Below are positions 16,724 to 25,216 of a stretch of DNA of 64,000 bases, in pieces (the first letter of the stretch is position 1; each line of letters begins with the position of its first letter). This DNA comes from Streptomyces sp. NBC_01571 (GTDB lineage Bacteria; Actinomycetota; Actinomycetes; Streptomycetales; Streptomycetaceae). The stretch lies in contig NZ_JAPEPZ010000001.1 in the NCBI RefSeq assembly GCF_026339875.1, positions 2,108,001 to 2,172,000 on the forward strand, given 5' to 3'. The notes below the pieces were generated by a model. That model was given only the letters and a program-made list of their open reading frames with translations. It did no database searches and had not been told where the DNA came from. Both the position numbers and the translations under genes were made by a program.

Positions 16724-16841
16724 AGCCTCACCCTACGACCGCCGCCAAGACCGCAGGACCCAAACGCCAACAGCCACACTCGCCAGAGCGACCCGCGAAA
16801 ACGTCGAAAGTCGAGTCCTCATGCCCGAGAAAGGAGCCCGT

Positions 16842-17579
16842 GTGACCCTCTCGCCACCAGGCCCGAACCTGTGCGCGTCCTGGGAGACGCTCGCCGACGG
16901 ACTACAGGTCCAGCGCCTGGCCCTGCACCTGCCGCAGCTGCGTGAGCAACTCCTCGCACCGCCCAGCAGCATCGCCTTGTTCGCGCAGGCCCCGCCGAGC
17001 GCGCTGACCGCGTGCCCCGCCCCGCTCACCGAACCGTCGGCCGAGGCCGTGATCGACCGGGCGGGCCTTCAGCACTGGCTGCGCATGCCGGCCGAGTACG
17101 GAACGACCGACGCCGGGACGAACCCCTTGGCCGCGAGCGCCGACCAGGTCGCCGACACCCTGCTCGGGGGCGTCACCGATCCGGTCGTCCGCGCTGCGGT
17201 GGCCGCCGTGTGCACTGCGTCGGCCTGGTGGACGGGCGCGTTCGCTGTCATCCGTCACCTCGGCGTCCACCACACCTCCCTCCAGCCTGTCGTCACCGCG
17301 ATCACTCTGGAGACGCTGCAGAGCGCGACGAGCATCGTGGCGCTCGGCACCGCCCAGCGGATCCTCTCCGAGCAGCTGCGGACCGCTTCGGCGGACGAGG
17401 CCGTACGCATGGCCTACTGCCGCGCGGTCACCGAGAGCATCGTCGTCGAGAGCCGGCTTCCCGGGCTGCTGGACGAGCTGGGCGAGCTGCGGCTGGTCGA
17501 TCTGGTTTCGACGTCGATCCCGTGGCGTGGCCGGTTCACGAAGTACGCCGGGGGCACCGGCGCAGGGCAGGTGGAGTAA
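16842..17579 (+). CDS. Unknown protein, first gene of the main cluster
   Basis: This is a 245-aa protein from the GTG at 16842 with AAAGGAG 5 bases upstream; an ATG at 16821 is in frame and possible. It is largely helical: WETLADGLQVQRLALHLPQL, VVRAAVAAVCTASAWWTGAF, HTSLQPVVTAITLETLQSA. I do not recognise the family. Its stop is 4 bp before the kinase start, so it belongs to the operon. The IS701-like element is inserted only 25 bp upstream, which may have separated it from its promoter. Confidence 0.65.
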   Translation: MTLSPPGPNLCASWETLADGLQVQRLALHLPQLREQLLAPPSSIALFAQAPPSALTACPAPLTEPSAEAVIDRAGLQHWLRMPAEYGTTDAGTNPLAASADQVADTLLGGVTDPVVRAAVAAVCTASAWWTGAFAVIRHLGVHHTSLQPVVTAITLETLQSATSIVALGTAQRILSEQLRTASADEAVRMAYCRAVTESIVVESRLPGLLDELGELRLVDLVSTSIPWRGRFTKYAGGTGAGQVE

Positions 17580-17583
17580 CCCG

Positions 17584-18249
17584 ATGGACCGCTACCCCTT
17601 CATTGTCGTCGAGGGCCTGGACGGCACCGGCAAGACGACCCTCCGCAAGGGCCTGTTCCGCCTCTTCGAGGGACTGTTCCGCGTCACGCCGCTCGCCGTG
17701 CTGACCACCAACTTCCTCAACCCGGCAGTCGCGCTGGACCTGGTGGAGGGCAAGTACCAGCCCACGCCTGAGAACCGGGACCGCTACCTGGCGGCACTCG
17801 CGGCGGACAAGCAGGCCACCGCCGACCGGCTGATCGCCCCCAGCCTGCTGGCCCGCCCGGTCATCGCGGACCGGTGGCTGCTGTCCGAGCTGGCCTTCTT
17901 CGCGGTCAAACACGACCGCGCCCCGAACGAGACGTACGCCCATCTCACCGAGCAGCTCCACCTGGTGCCCGACCTCACGCTCGTCCTGGACATCACACCT
18001 GAGACCGCGATGGAACGGGCTGCCGACCGCTCGGGGGACGCCACTCGCCCCGACTGGGATGTGATGGACGTTCAGGCCAAGGTCCGGGAGGTATACCAGG
18101 CGGTGGCCGACACGCCTGGCGCGTTCCCCGCCCTGGGAAGGGTCGTCCGGATCAATGCCGCGCAGGACCGCGCCACCGTCCTGCACACCGCCTGGGAGGC
18201 CCTGGCCCAGCACGGCCTGCTGCCCGACCGTGAAGGAGCCGCGTCGTGA
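17584..18249 (+). CDS. Thymidylate-kinase-like P-loop kinase
   Basis: This is a 221-aa protein. Walker A is GLDGTGKTT at residues 10-18. The region VIADRWLLSELAFFAV provides the DR(Y/H/W) motif of the dTMP-kinase fold. LTLVLDITPETAMERAADR is the strand and helix before the lid arginines. A housekeeping tmk would not be in such a cluster, so it likely phosphorylates a pathway nucleotide or other phosphate acceptor (inference). Its stop overlaps the next start (GTGA), so it is co-translated with the PEP-mutase-like gene. Confidence 0.8.
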   Translation: MDRYPFIVVEGLDGTGKTTLRKGLFRLFEGLFRVTPLAVLTTNFLNPAVALDLVEGKYQPTPENRDRYLAALAADKQATADRLIAPSLLARPVIADRWLLSELAFFAVKHDRAPNETYAHLTEQLHLVPDLTLVLDITPETAMERAADRSGDATRPDWDVMDVQAKVREVYQAVADTPGAFPALGRVVRINAAQDRATVLHTAWEALAQHGLLPDREGAAS

Positions 18250-19121
18250 CCGCTGCCACCGAGCCTGACATAGCCCCGCTCGTCACGCGGCTCACCGCCG
18301 CGGCGGGCGCCCGCCGCCCGCTGCGGGCGATCGGCGCCGCGAGCGCGGTGGCCGCCAAGGTCGCCGTGGAGACCGGCTTCGACGCCCTGTGGGTGTCCGG
18401 CCTGGAGGTCTCCACGGCCTTGGGCCTGCCGGACGAGAACGTGCTGGGACCGCGCGACCTGGCCGACACCGTCCTCGCCCTCACGCGTACGGCGGCGCTG
18501 CCGGTGATCGTGGACATCGACAATGCCGGCGGCACCCCGGCCACGGCTCGCCGGTTCGCCGGTGACCTCACCCGCGCCGGCGCCGCCGCCCTCTGCCTGG
18601 AGGACAGCGCCTACCCCAAGGTCAACTCCTTCGCCCTGCACCGCAGTCAGGCGCTCGCTCGCATCGAGACGGTGACCGAACAGCTCTCCGCGATGCGCGA
18701 CGTCGCCGGCACCCGGGTAGCCCTGATCGCGCGGACCGAGGCCCTGATCTGCGGCGCGAGCGTGACGGAGGCAGTGGAGCGGGCCGCAGCGTACGCGGCT
18801 TGCGGTGCGGACGCCGTGCTCATCCACTCCAAGGACCCCACTGGGCAGCAAGCCCTAGCCACGGCCGCCGCATGGACGGGCAAGGTGCCGCTGGTGACCG
18901 TGCCCACCGCGTTTCCGCACCTGGCCCCGGACGAGCTCGGCCTTGCCGGATTCGCCCTGGCCATCTACGCCAACCAACTCTCGCGCGCCGCGCTCGCCGC
19001 CATGCGGCGCGCCGCAGCCTCCTTCCAGACCACCGGCTCCTTCACCGCCGGCGGAACGCCACTGTCCGACGTCGCCGACCTCCTCCAGATCGCCGACCCG
19101 ACCGCCCGCGCCTGCCTGTAA
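18246..19121 (+). CDS. PEP-mutase/isocitrate-lyase superfamily enzyme
   Basis: This is a 291-aa TIM-barrel enzyme. WVSGLEVSTALGLPDEN, VDIDNAGGTPATARR, LIARTEALICGAS and CGADAVLIHSK match phosphoenolpyruvate mutase, which makes the C-P bond of phosphonopyruvate, the first step of phosphonate synthesis. The catalytic loop, normally EDKxxPKxNS, reads E119-D-S-AYPKVNS: the lysine after ED is serine. That change could lower mutase activity or redirect the enzyme (hydrolase or other C-C/C-P lyase). The gene overlaps the kinase upstream and lies in the same operon as a hydroxyacid dehydrogenase. Confidence 0.8.
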   Translation: MTAATEPDIAPLVTRLTAAAGARRPLRAIGAASAVAAKVAVETGFDALWVSGLEVSTALGLPDENVLGPRDLADTVLALTRTAALPVIVDIDNAGGTPATARRFAGDLTRAGAAALCLEDSAYPKVNSFALHRSQALARIETVTEQLSAMRDVAGTRVALIARTEALICGASVTEAVERAAAYAACGADAVLIHSKDPTGQQALATAAAWTGKVPLVTVPTAFPHLAPDELGLAGFALAIYANQLSRAALAAMRRAAASFQTTGSFTAGGTPLSDVADLLQIADPTARACL

Positions 19122-19234
19122 AAGGCGCCGGGCTCCGCTGCTCCACAAGGTTCCGCTCTGCTCCATCCCCGCACACCAGCACCCGCCGGGCAGTCAACCG
19201 CGGTGGGCTCGACGAGGGAAGGAACACCCGCGCC

Positions 19235-19705
19235 ATGACGCCCCTGCCCCGCATCAGCGTGTCGGTCAAGGCCGCGATCGTCCACCAGGACCGCATCCTG
19301 CTCATGTCGTACGACGACCACTCCGGCTTCCACTACAACCTGCCCGGCGGCAAGGCGAAGGTGGGTGAGCCGCTGCGCGACGCAGTCGTGCGCAAGGTCA
19401 AGGAGGAGACCGGCCTGCGGGTGCGCACCTCGCGGCTGTTGTTCGTCGTCGAGTACGTCCCCGAGCAGTACAACGACGAGTTCGGCACCGTCCACAAGAC
19501 CCAGCACAACTTCCTCGCCGAGCTCCTCGACGAGGACACCACCCCGCGCAAGTCCGATCCGCCCGACCCGATCCAGGTCGGCTTTGAGTGGGTGCCCCTT
19601 CAGGAGTTCGGCGGCAAGTACCTGCTGCCGCGGGTCAACCAGCAGCTGCTCGACGCGCTCGCCGGGGACCCGGCCGACCGCGACGTCCTCGTGGACCGGT
19701 GGTGA
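19235..19705 (+). CDS. NUDIX hydrolase of the main cluster
   Basis: This is a 156-aa protein starting MTPLPRISVSVKAAIV. The NUDIX box GGKAKVGEPLRDAVVRKVKE plus ETG lies at about residues 40-60. One position departs from consensus: K for the usual E in the REUxEE helix (RKVKEE). It continues with TSRLLFVVEYVPEQYNDEFG. GAAGGAA precedes the ATG. It lies 113 bp after the PEP-mutase-like gene, and its stop (TGA) is 2 bases from the methyltransferase ATG. Confidence 0.8.
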   Translation: MTPLPRISVSVKAAIVHQDRILLMSYDDHSGFHYNLPGGKAKVGEPLRDAVVRKVKEETGLRVRTSRLLFVVEYVPEQYNDEFGTVHKTQHNFLAELLDEDTTPRKSDPPDPIQVGFEWVPLQEFGGKYLLPRVNQQLLDALAGDPADRDVLVDRW

Positions 19706-19707
19706 CC

Positions 19708-20397
19708 ATGCACCTCCCTCCCACCACCGAGCTGAGCCTCGCGGAACTGCACGACTGGCTCCTCGAACACCACGGCGACACCGTGGATGCCGACCGCCTG
19801 CCCGCCATCCGCACCGAACTCGAACAGCTCGCAGCCCATAACGTGCCCGGCGCCGTGATCGAACTCGGCTGCTACCAGGGCGCCATGGCGCTGTGGATGC
19901 GCGCCGTCCTCGACGCCACCGGACAGCACCAGCGGAGCGTCCACGTCTACGACTCCTTCAAGGGCCTGCCCGAACCCGGGGCGAAGGACCCGGACCTGTT
20001 CGAGACCGGGTACCTGCGCGCCGAGCCGGAACAGGTGCTCGCGCTCCACGCCCGCTGGGGCCGCACCCCGCCGGCGATCCACCCCGGATGGTTCATCGAC
20101 ACCCTCCCCGACCAGCTCCCGGAGCAGATCGCCTTCGCCTACCTGGACGGCGACTACTACGAATCCATCCACACCTGCCTCACCGCGTGTGTCCCGCGCA
20201 TGGCCCCCGGCGGCACGCTGATCGTCGACGACTACGCCGACCTGGAGGCGAACCCGAAGGCATGGAACGGGTTGCCCGGCGTGAAGGCAGCCTGCGAGGA
20301 CTACTTCCGCTCCGCTTCACCGCTTCAGGTCATCACCGGCGCCGGCGACCTGGCCTTCGGCCGCTACACCGCGCCCGCCGTCGGGACGCAGCAGTGA
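19708..20397 (+). CDS. TylF/MycF-like SAM-dependent O-methyltransferase
   Basis: This is a 229-aa class I methyltransferase. GAVIELGCYQGAMALWMRAV is motif I, HVYDSFKGLPEP the acidic motif II, and AFAYLDGDYYESIHTCLTAC followed by GGTLIVDDYADLE gives the metal-binding DxD..DDY set of the TylF/macrocin O-methyltransferase family, which act on sugars and other hydroxyls. The ATG at 19708 is used; a GTG at 19702 overlaps the upstream stop. Its stop overlaps the next start (GTGA). Confidence 0.8.
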   Translation: MHLPPTTELSLAELHDWLLEHHGDTVDADRLPAIRTELEQLAAHNVPGAVIELGCYQGAMALWMRAVLDATGQHQRSVHVYDSFKGLPEPGAKDPDLFETGYLRAEPEQVLALHARWGRTPPAIHPGWFIDTLPDQLPEQIAFAYLDGDYYESIHTCLTACVPRMAPGGTLIVDDYADLEANPKAWNGLPGVKAACEDYFRSASPLQVITGAGDLAFGRYTAPAVGTQQ

Positions 20398-21338
20398 GCG
20401 CGGTGCGCGAGGCGCCTCTGCTCGTAAGCGTGCGGGGCGCGGCCGACACCGCGCTGTTGCGGCAGCGCCTCCCCGGCTGCGCGATCCGGGAGATCACCGC
20501 GCTCGCCACCGTGGATCCGAACCTTGCCGCCCGGGCCGAAGTGCTGGTGCTGCGGTCGGGGCACCGGCTGGGCACCGACCGCCTGAGCCAGTGGCCGGCG
20601 CTGCGGCACGTGATCCGGGCCGGCTCCGGACTGGACGGCATCGACATCGACGCCCTGGCCGCGCGGGGAATCAGCGTGCACCGCAACCCGGAGCCGGCCG
20701 CCGGCGCGGTCGCCGAATGGGCCCTGGCCGCACTGCTCGCGCTCGCTCGCCGGATCCCGTACGGGCACGCCGCCCTGCTCCAGGGGCGGCACGCGAAGCA
20801 GCACTGCCTCGCCCCGCCCGTGTCCCGGATGCGGCTGGCGATCTGAGGCGCCGGGCCGGTCGGCCGGGCCTGCGCGCACGTCCTCGCCCCATATGTCGCC
20901 GAAATCGCCTTCGCCGCCCGGCCGAGCCTGCCGGACAGCCTGCCCTCGCGCCCCGGCAGTGAACTGCCCGCCTGGGCAGACGCCCACGTCGTGGCGCTCC
21001 CGCTCACCGACGAGAACCGAGGCCGGTTCGGGACCGGGTTCCTCGCCGCGGCGCGGCGCCGGCATCCGCTGCTGATCTGCGTCGGCCGCCTCGGCACGCT
21101 CGACATCGATGCCTGTCTGCGCGCGCTTGCCGACGGTCAGTTCGGCGGTCTTGCCCTGGATCCCGTTGAGGAATCGGATCTGCCGCTGTGGCCGGCTGAT
21201 GCCCTGCCCGGACCGCTGAACCTGATCGCCACCCCGCACATCGGCGCCCAGCGCAGCGACGTCCGTGCCCTCCTCGACCGCTGGGTCGCCATGACTGCCG
21301 CCGATGTCCTTGCCGGTGCAGACAGGACAGTCCGATGA
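20394..21338 (+). pseudogene. D-2-hydroxyacid dehydrogenase with an in-frame TGA
   Basis: A single frame of 314 codons is interrupted only by TGA at 20844-20846. Upstream are ASGLDGIDID-type residues (RAGSGLDGIDIDALAARGI) and AGAVAEWALAALLALAR of the catalytic domain. Directly after the stop comes GAGPVGRACAHVLAPY, the Rossmann GxGxxG. Then VVALPLTDENRGRF, GLALDPVEESDLPLWP and ATPHIGAQRSD complete a D-3-phosphoglycerate-dehydrogenase-like enzyme. So one substitution just before the nucleotide-binding loop breaks an otherwise intact gene. In phosphonate pathways a relative reduces phosphonopyruvate; linkage to the PEP-mutase-like gene is suggestive only. Coupled at both ends by 4-bp overlaps. 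Confidence 0.75.
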
Positions 21339-22243
21339 CCGCCGCCCCGTGGCTGGATACGCGACTGAAGGTCGCCGAGCATGCCGCCGCAGTGCTGGCA
21401 GACGAGTACGCGAGTGCCGACGTGTGGCTGGTGGGCGCGTTCGCCGAAGGTCTGGCCCACCAGCACAGTGACGTGGATCTGCTCCTGATCACCCAGAAGG
21501 CCGTCCCCGGGCCGGGCTCCCGCCTCATCCACGGCATCCGCGTCGACGTCCGGGCGGTGAGCGAGAGCACCGTGGACGACTGGCGCACGCTGCTCGACGC
21601 GTTCACCGTGACCCGCGACGGCATCGAGACGTTCCGCACCGTCCGAGCCCGGCTCAGCGACCTCACCCTCCTGCGCACGGCCCGGCCGCTCTCCACGGCA
21701 CCGGACCGTGCGGCGATCCTGGTGCCCGAGCAGCGGGCGACCTATCAACGGTGGGCGCTCGCGGACCGATGCGAGGTGGCGGCGAGCCTGGCCGAGGACC
21801 TTCTCGGTCTGGCCCACAGCGGCCTGTACCCCCACGCTGACCTGGTGTGGGACCAGCTCGCCCGCGTCGTTGCCCAGGCCGAGACCGTCGCGGCCGGCGC
21901 TCCGCTGCTCGGTGAGAAATGGCTGCCGAGCCTGCTGAGCAGAGACGACGCTGAACCGTTCAGGCCCGTGCCCGCGTTGCCCGAGCCGCGGTGGCTGAGC
22001 GCCGCCGCGCACAGTCCCTTCTTCGCCTCCGTCCAGGCCCGCCTCGCCGACGCCCTGCTTGCGCTCTGGCCCACCGATGCCGAGCCGGAGCCGGTCGACG
22101 AGGCAGGGCTCGGCGGCTTCGGCTGGCTGCCGCAGCGATACAGCGACGGCTGGTTCCTGCGCCGCGGCGATGCCCGCGTCCCCCTCACCGCCGGCCGGAT
22201 ACGCGCCTGGCAGAAGTCCGCCGCACGGCGCGCCCGCAGCTGA
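21335..22243 (+). CDS. Polymerase-beta-fold nucleotidyltransferase
   Basis: This is a 302-aa protein. LVGAFAEGLAHQHSDVDLLL is the G(S/A)-x9-DxD motif of the MNT/KNT-type nucleotidyltransferases, followed by an Asp in IRVDVRAVSES as the likely third metal ligand. The C-terminal 150 residues are helical, like substrate-binding domains of antibiotic nucleotidyltransferases. It might transfer NMP to a pathway intermediate or give self-resistance. The ATG overlaps the stop of the dehydrogenase frame (ATGA). Confidence 0.75.
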   Translation: MTAAPWLDTRLKVAEHAAAVLADEYASADVWLVGAFAEGLAHQHSDVDLLLITQKAVPGPGSRLIHGIRVDVRAVSESTVDDWRTLLDAFTVTRDGIETFRTVRARLSDLTLLRTARPLSTAPDRAAILVPEQRATYQRWALADRCEVAASLAEDLLGLAHSGLYPHADLVWDQLARVVAQAETVAAGAPLLGEKWLPSLLSRDDAEPFRPVPALPEPRWLSAAAHSPFFASVQARLADALLALWPTDAEPEPVDEAGLGGFGWLPQRYSDGWFLRRGDARVPLTAGRIRAWQKSAARRARS

Positions 22244-22277
22244 ACCCATCCGCCCACCCTCGACCGGGGAGGTCCCG

Positions 22278-24158
22278 ATGCCCAGCACGCTCACCACCCC
22301 CACGACGACCGTCGGCGCCGAAGTGTGGCGGCCTCTGGAGGACACCGACCACGCCGCGGCGGTCTCCGTCGTCCTCAAGCTGCGCGGCGAGACCTGCGAC
22401 GTCGACTGCCTGTACTGCTTCGAGAAACGCAAACTCGCCCCCGGCGGCGCCCAGATCACCGTCAAGCAGATACGCCGCGTCGGCCAGATCTTCGGCGAGC
22501 GGCCTCTCGCGATCGAACTGCACGGCGGGGAACCCCTGACCGTCGGCAAGGACGCCATGGCCGCGCTCCTCGACGAACTCGCCGCCCAGCCCACCGTGCA
22601 CCGCGTCCACCTGCAGACCAACGGCGTGCGGCTGGACGGCGAGTGGCTCGACCTGTTCGACGCCCACTACCCGGGCCTGCACATCGGCATCTCCATGGAC
22701 GGCGACGAACAGGGCAACTCCTGGCGGATCGGCTACGACGGCACCGCGATCTACCCGCACATCGTGAACGCGCTGAATCTGCTGGCCGAGCGCGGACGCA
22801 CCTGCGGCATCGTCACCGTAGTCACCCCCACCGTCCTGAGCCGCGCCGCAGAGGTCATCGACCACATCGCCACCTTCGACGCAGTACGCGCCGTGCACCT
22901 CCTGCCCGCCTTCGACACCACCGTCACCGAGCCGCTCACGGCGGCCGGACGCCGTACCAGCCCCAGCCGTCTCCTCCAGGCCCGTGCGGTCGGTGCCGAG
23001 GGCGCGTCCTGGGCGATCACTCCCGTCCAGTACGCCGAGTTCGTCCTGGAGGCCGCCGCTCGCTGGATCGGCGCTGGCCACTTCCGGCGGATCAAACTCG
23101 ACCCGGCCGTCGCCACGATCCGCCGGCTCAAGGGCCTGGACACCGCCCACTGCCACTTCGCCGCGCACAAGTGCTCCCACGTCTTCACCGCTTACCCCGA
23201 CGGCCGTTTCGGCTCGTGCGACGAACTTCCCTGGCCCCAGGCCCACCTTCTGCCGCTCGCCGCCGCCCGCAGCGAGAGAGACGTCACCGCCGCCCAGCAC
23301 GCCAACCCGCTGCTCACCGCCGGACAGGAGCTGATGACAAAGTGCCTCTCCTGCCCGTACCGGGCGGTCTGCGGCGGCGGGTGCACCGCGACCCGCTGGC
23401 GCATGGTCCAAGCGACCGGCAGCGATGACGCGTACTGCGACCACCGCGCACGCCTCATCGACGGAATGGCTCACCTGCTCGCCGCCCCGGACCACCCGGC
23501 CGACGCTCACTGCCTCCGCGCCCACTGGCGGCCCCTCGCCCCGAACGTCATGGACGACGTGGACGCCTTCCTTGCCCGCTGGGACGATCCGGCAGCTCCC
23601 CGTTCCCCGGCCCGGCTCCGGGCGAGCGACGACGGCAACATCAACGCCGTCGGCCTGCCCGGCGAGCAGGTGGCCGACGACCTCGATCCGCACCACCCCC
23701 AGTGGCGTGAGGGCATCGAGGAGCGGGTGTGGCCGCTGGTCGACACGATCACCCGCAGTTGGAAGACCGTCACCTACGACTCCTGCCAGGGACACGCCCA
23801 CACCGGCACGGGCCTGGCCCCGGCCGCGTTCCGCGTCGGCCTGCTGCCGCGCACCCGCACCGAGTACGCCGCACTCGTCGCCCGACTGTGCCACACGCTC
23901 GCCGCCGCTGACGGCTATCTGCCTCCCGCCATCACGGCACATGTCGCACGCACCGACCTGACCAGTGCCCGCACCGGCCGCCGCCATCCCGTCCTCAAGT
24001 TCACCCTCACCCCGGCCCCCGGCAGCACATGGGCCGACTACTTCACCGGCCTCGACCAGGCCGTGCGCACGCTCACGCACGTTGCCCGTCACACCCCGGC
24101 GGTCACCGGATGCGCCTGCGCCCTCCGCCCGCCCCGCCCTACCCGGGAGGCACGATGA
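22278..24158 (+). CDS. Radical SAM/SPASM protein with a large C-terminal extension
   Basis: This is a 626-aa protein with GGGGAGG before the ATG. The radical SAM motif is C40-x3-C44-x2-C47 (CDVDCLYC), followed by ELHGGEPLT. A SPASM region follows with CHFAAHKCSHVF and CLSCPYRAVCGGGC, so auxiliary clusters are likely, as in peptide maturases. After residue 420 comes an extension of about 200 aa with VTYDSCQGHAHTG and LPRTRTEYAALVARLCHTLA that I cannot assign; it may bind the substrate. It overlaps the 2OG oxygenase gene (ATGA) and precedes a small-peptide gene, so peptide modification is the best guess. Confidence 0.85.
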   Translation: MPSTLTTPTTTVGAEVWRPLEDTDHAAAVSVVLKLRGETCDVDCLYCFEKRKLAPGGAQITVKQIRRVGQIFGERPLAIELHGGEPLTVGKDAMAALLDELAAQPTVHRVHLQTNGVRLDGEWLDLFDAHYPGLHIGISMDGDEQGNSWRIGYDGTAIYPHIVNALNLLAERGRTCGIVTVVTPTVLSRAAEVIDHIATFDAVRAVHLLPAFDTTVTEPLTAAGRRTSPSRLLQARAVGAEGASWAITPVQYAEFVLEAAARWIGAGHFRRIKLDPAVATIRRLKGLDTAHCHFAAHKCSHVFTAYPDGRFGSCDELPWPQAHLLPLAAARSERDVTAAQHANPLLTAGQELMTKCLSCPYRAVCGGGCTATRWRMVQATGSDDAYCDHRARLIDGMAHLLAAPDHPADAHCLRAHWRPLAPNVMDDVDAFLARWDDPAAPRSPARLRASDDGNINAVGLPGEQVADDLDPHHPQWREGIEERVWPLVDTITRSWKTVTYDSCQGHAHTGTGLAPAAFRVGLLPRTRTEYAALVARLCHTLAAADGYLPPAITAHVARTDLTSARTGRRHPVLKFTLTPAPGSTWADYFTGLDQAVRTLTHVARHTPAVTGCACALRPPRPTREAR

Positions 24159-24868
24159 TCCACATAGCGGAGACACTCACCGTCTCCAGCATCGAGGACT
24201 TCCTCACCCCCGAAGAGATCACCACCCTGATCAGCGCCGTGGATGACGCCCTCGGCGATGACGGCCTCCGCCGCTTCGATACCGGGCGCACCACCACCCT
24301 GCACTCCATCCCCGGCCACACCAGCGAGCAGGCCATGGCCGTCTACGAACCCGCCGGCCGCCTCGAAATCCACCCGCCGCCCGAGACCGCGGCGAAGGTC
24401 CTCGCCCACGCCGTCGAGCGGGCGATGCCCGCACTGCGGCGAGCCCTGCCCGCCCTGACCTCCTGCCGCGAATGGATGTACGTCGAGTACGCCCCCGGAC
24501 AGCACATCACCCCGCACGTCGACGGCATCGCCCCCCACCCCGCCGACCCCGTCCGCCAGCTCGCCGGGATCAGCGTCGTCCTCGAACATGCTGAAGACGG
24601 CGGGGATTTCTTCGTCGAAACCGCCTCCCACCCCGCCCTGTGGAGCGACCAGCACGGCGGCGACGGCTACGACCCGGCCATGGCGTTCACCCACGACGGA
24701 GCCGACCACTCCGCCGACTGGTTCCGCACCATGCCGCGCACCCGCTGGAGCGTGCACCCCGCCCCCGGCACCGCGCTGTTGTACGGATCCCAGGTCACCC
24801 ACGGCACCAAGCCCGTCCACGCGGGGCGCGAACGCAAGTTCATCAGCTGGCTGATCAGCGAAGCCTGA
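24155..24868 (+). CDS. 2-oxoglutarate/Fe(II)-dependent oxygenase
   Basis: This is a 237-aa double-stranded beta-helix enzyme. The iron ligands are H121-x-D123 (HITPHVDG) and H216 (QVTHGTKPVHAG), with a basic pair near residues 226-228 (GRERKF) to bind 2-oxoglutarate. The order resembles prolyl-4-hydroxylase-type enzymes. The gene is translationally coupled to the radical SAM gene and followed after 80 bp by the candidate precursor. Hydroxylation of the peptide or of a small-molecule building block is inferred. Confidence 0.8.
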   Translation: MIHIAETLTVSSIEDFLTPEEITTLISAVDDALGDDGLRRFDTGRTTTLHSIPGHTSEQAMAVYEPAGRLEIHPPPETAAKVLAHAVERAMPALRRALPALTSCREWMYVEYAPGQHITPHVDGIAPHPADPVRQLAGISVVLEHAEDGGDFFVETASHPALWSDQHGGDGYDPAMAFTHDGADHSADWFRTMPRTRWSVHPAPGTALLYGSQVTHGTKPVHAGRERKFISWLISEA

Positions 24869-24948
24869 CCGGCCATGTCCCCGCCCATCCGCAGCCCACC
24901 CCTCGCGGTCGGCACCCGAACCAGACCCTGCAACCCACGGAGGAAGAG

Positions 24949-25122
24949 ATGACGACCGATGCGTGCGGCGAGTTCCTCGCCGCGGTGGACCAGCTGCGCG
25001 ACGACGGTGGCACCGTGCGCCTGACCGCCCACACCTCCAGCGTCTCCGCTGACGCCTGGAGCGCCCCGGCCACCGGCGCAGAATCGGCGCCGACCACCCC
25101 GGAGGCGGACAGCACCAACTGA
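24949..25122 (+). CDS. Candidate RiPP precursor peptide
   Basis: This is a 57-aa peptide, MTTDACGEFLAAVDQLRDD... with GGAGGAAGAG immediately before the ATG, an unusually strong ribosome site. The N-terminal half has an amphipathic helix (GEFLAAVDQL), as in leader peptides. The C-terminal half is low-complexity and rich in Ser, Thr, Ala, Pro and Glu with one Trp (SVSADAWSAPATGAESAP...). It lies between the 2OG oxygenase and the HExxH hydroxylase, downstream of the radical SAM protein. No known family signature is visible; the function as precursor is inferred from size and context. Confidence 0.6.
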   Translation: MTTDACGEFLAAVDQLRDDGGTVRLTAHTSSVSADAWSAPATGAESAPTTPEADSTN

Positions 25123-25216
25123 TCGGGCTGGGCCATCCGGCCTGCCCCACGTCACAGCCCCGGTGCCGGCGCCCCACGGCCCGGCACCGGGGCCCGCTGC
25201 CAAGGAGCCTCCCTAC

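Larger units (their letters stand above)
14508..16816 (-). mobile_element. IS701-like element carrying a helix-turn-helix passenger gene
   Basis: A 17-bp perfect inverted repeat, ACTCGACTTTCGACGTT (14508-14524) and its complement (16800-16816), bounds 2309 bp. Inside are a DDE transposase and a second gene on the same strand. Flanking CCTC repeats may be the target duplication. An IS with an extra non-transposase gene is unusual. The element lies between a candidate promoter and the start of the 16.8-26 kb cluster. Confidence 0.75.

Noticed and set aside
20844..20846. TGA in the dehydrogenase as a selenocysteine codon
   Set aside because: Selenocysteine at this position in the Rossmann loop is unknown, no SECIS-like structure is apparent just downstream, and the residue replaced is not a catalytic Cys.
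22185..24176. Minus-strand frame of 663 codons
   Set aside because: It is antisense to the radical SAM gene, whose CxxxCxxC and SPASM motifs are unambiguous.
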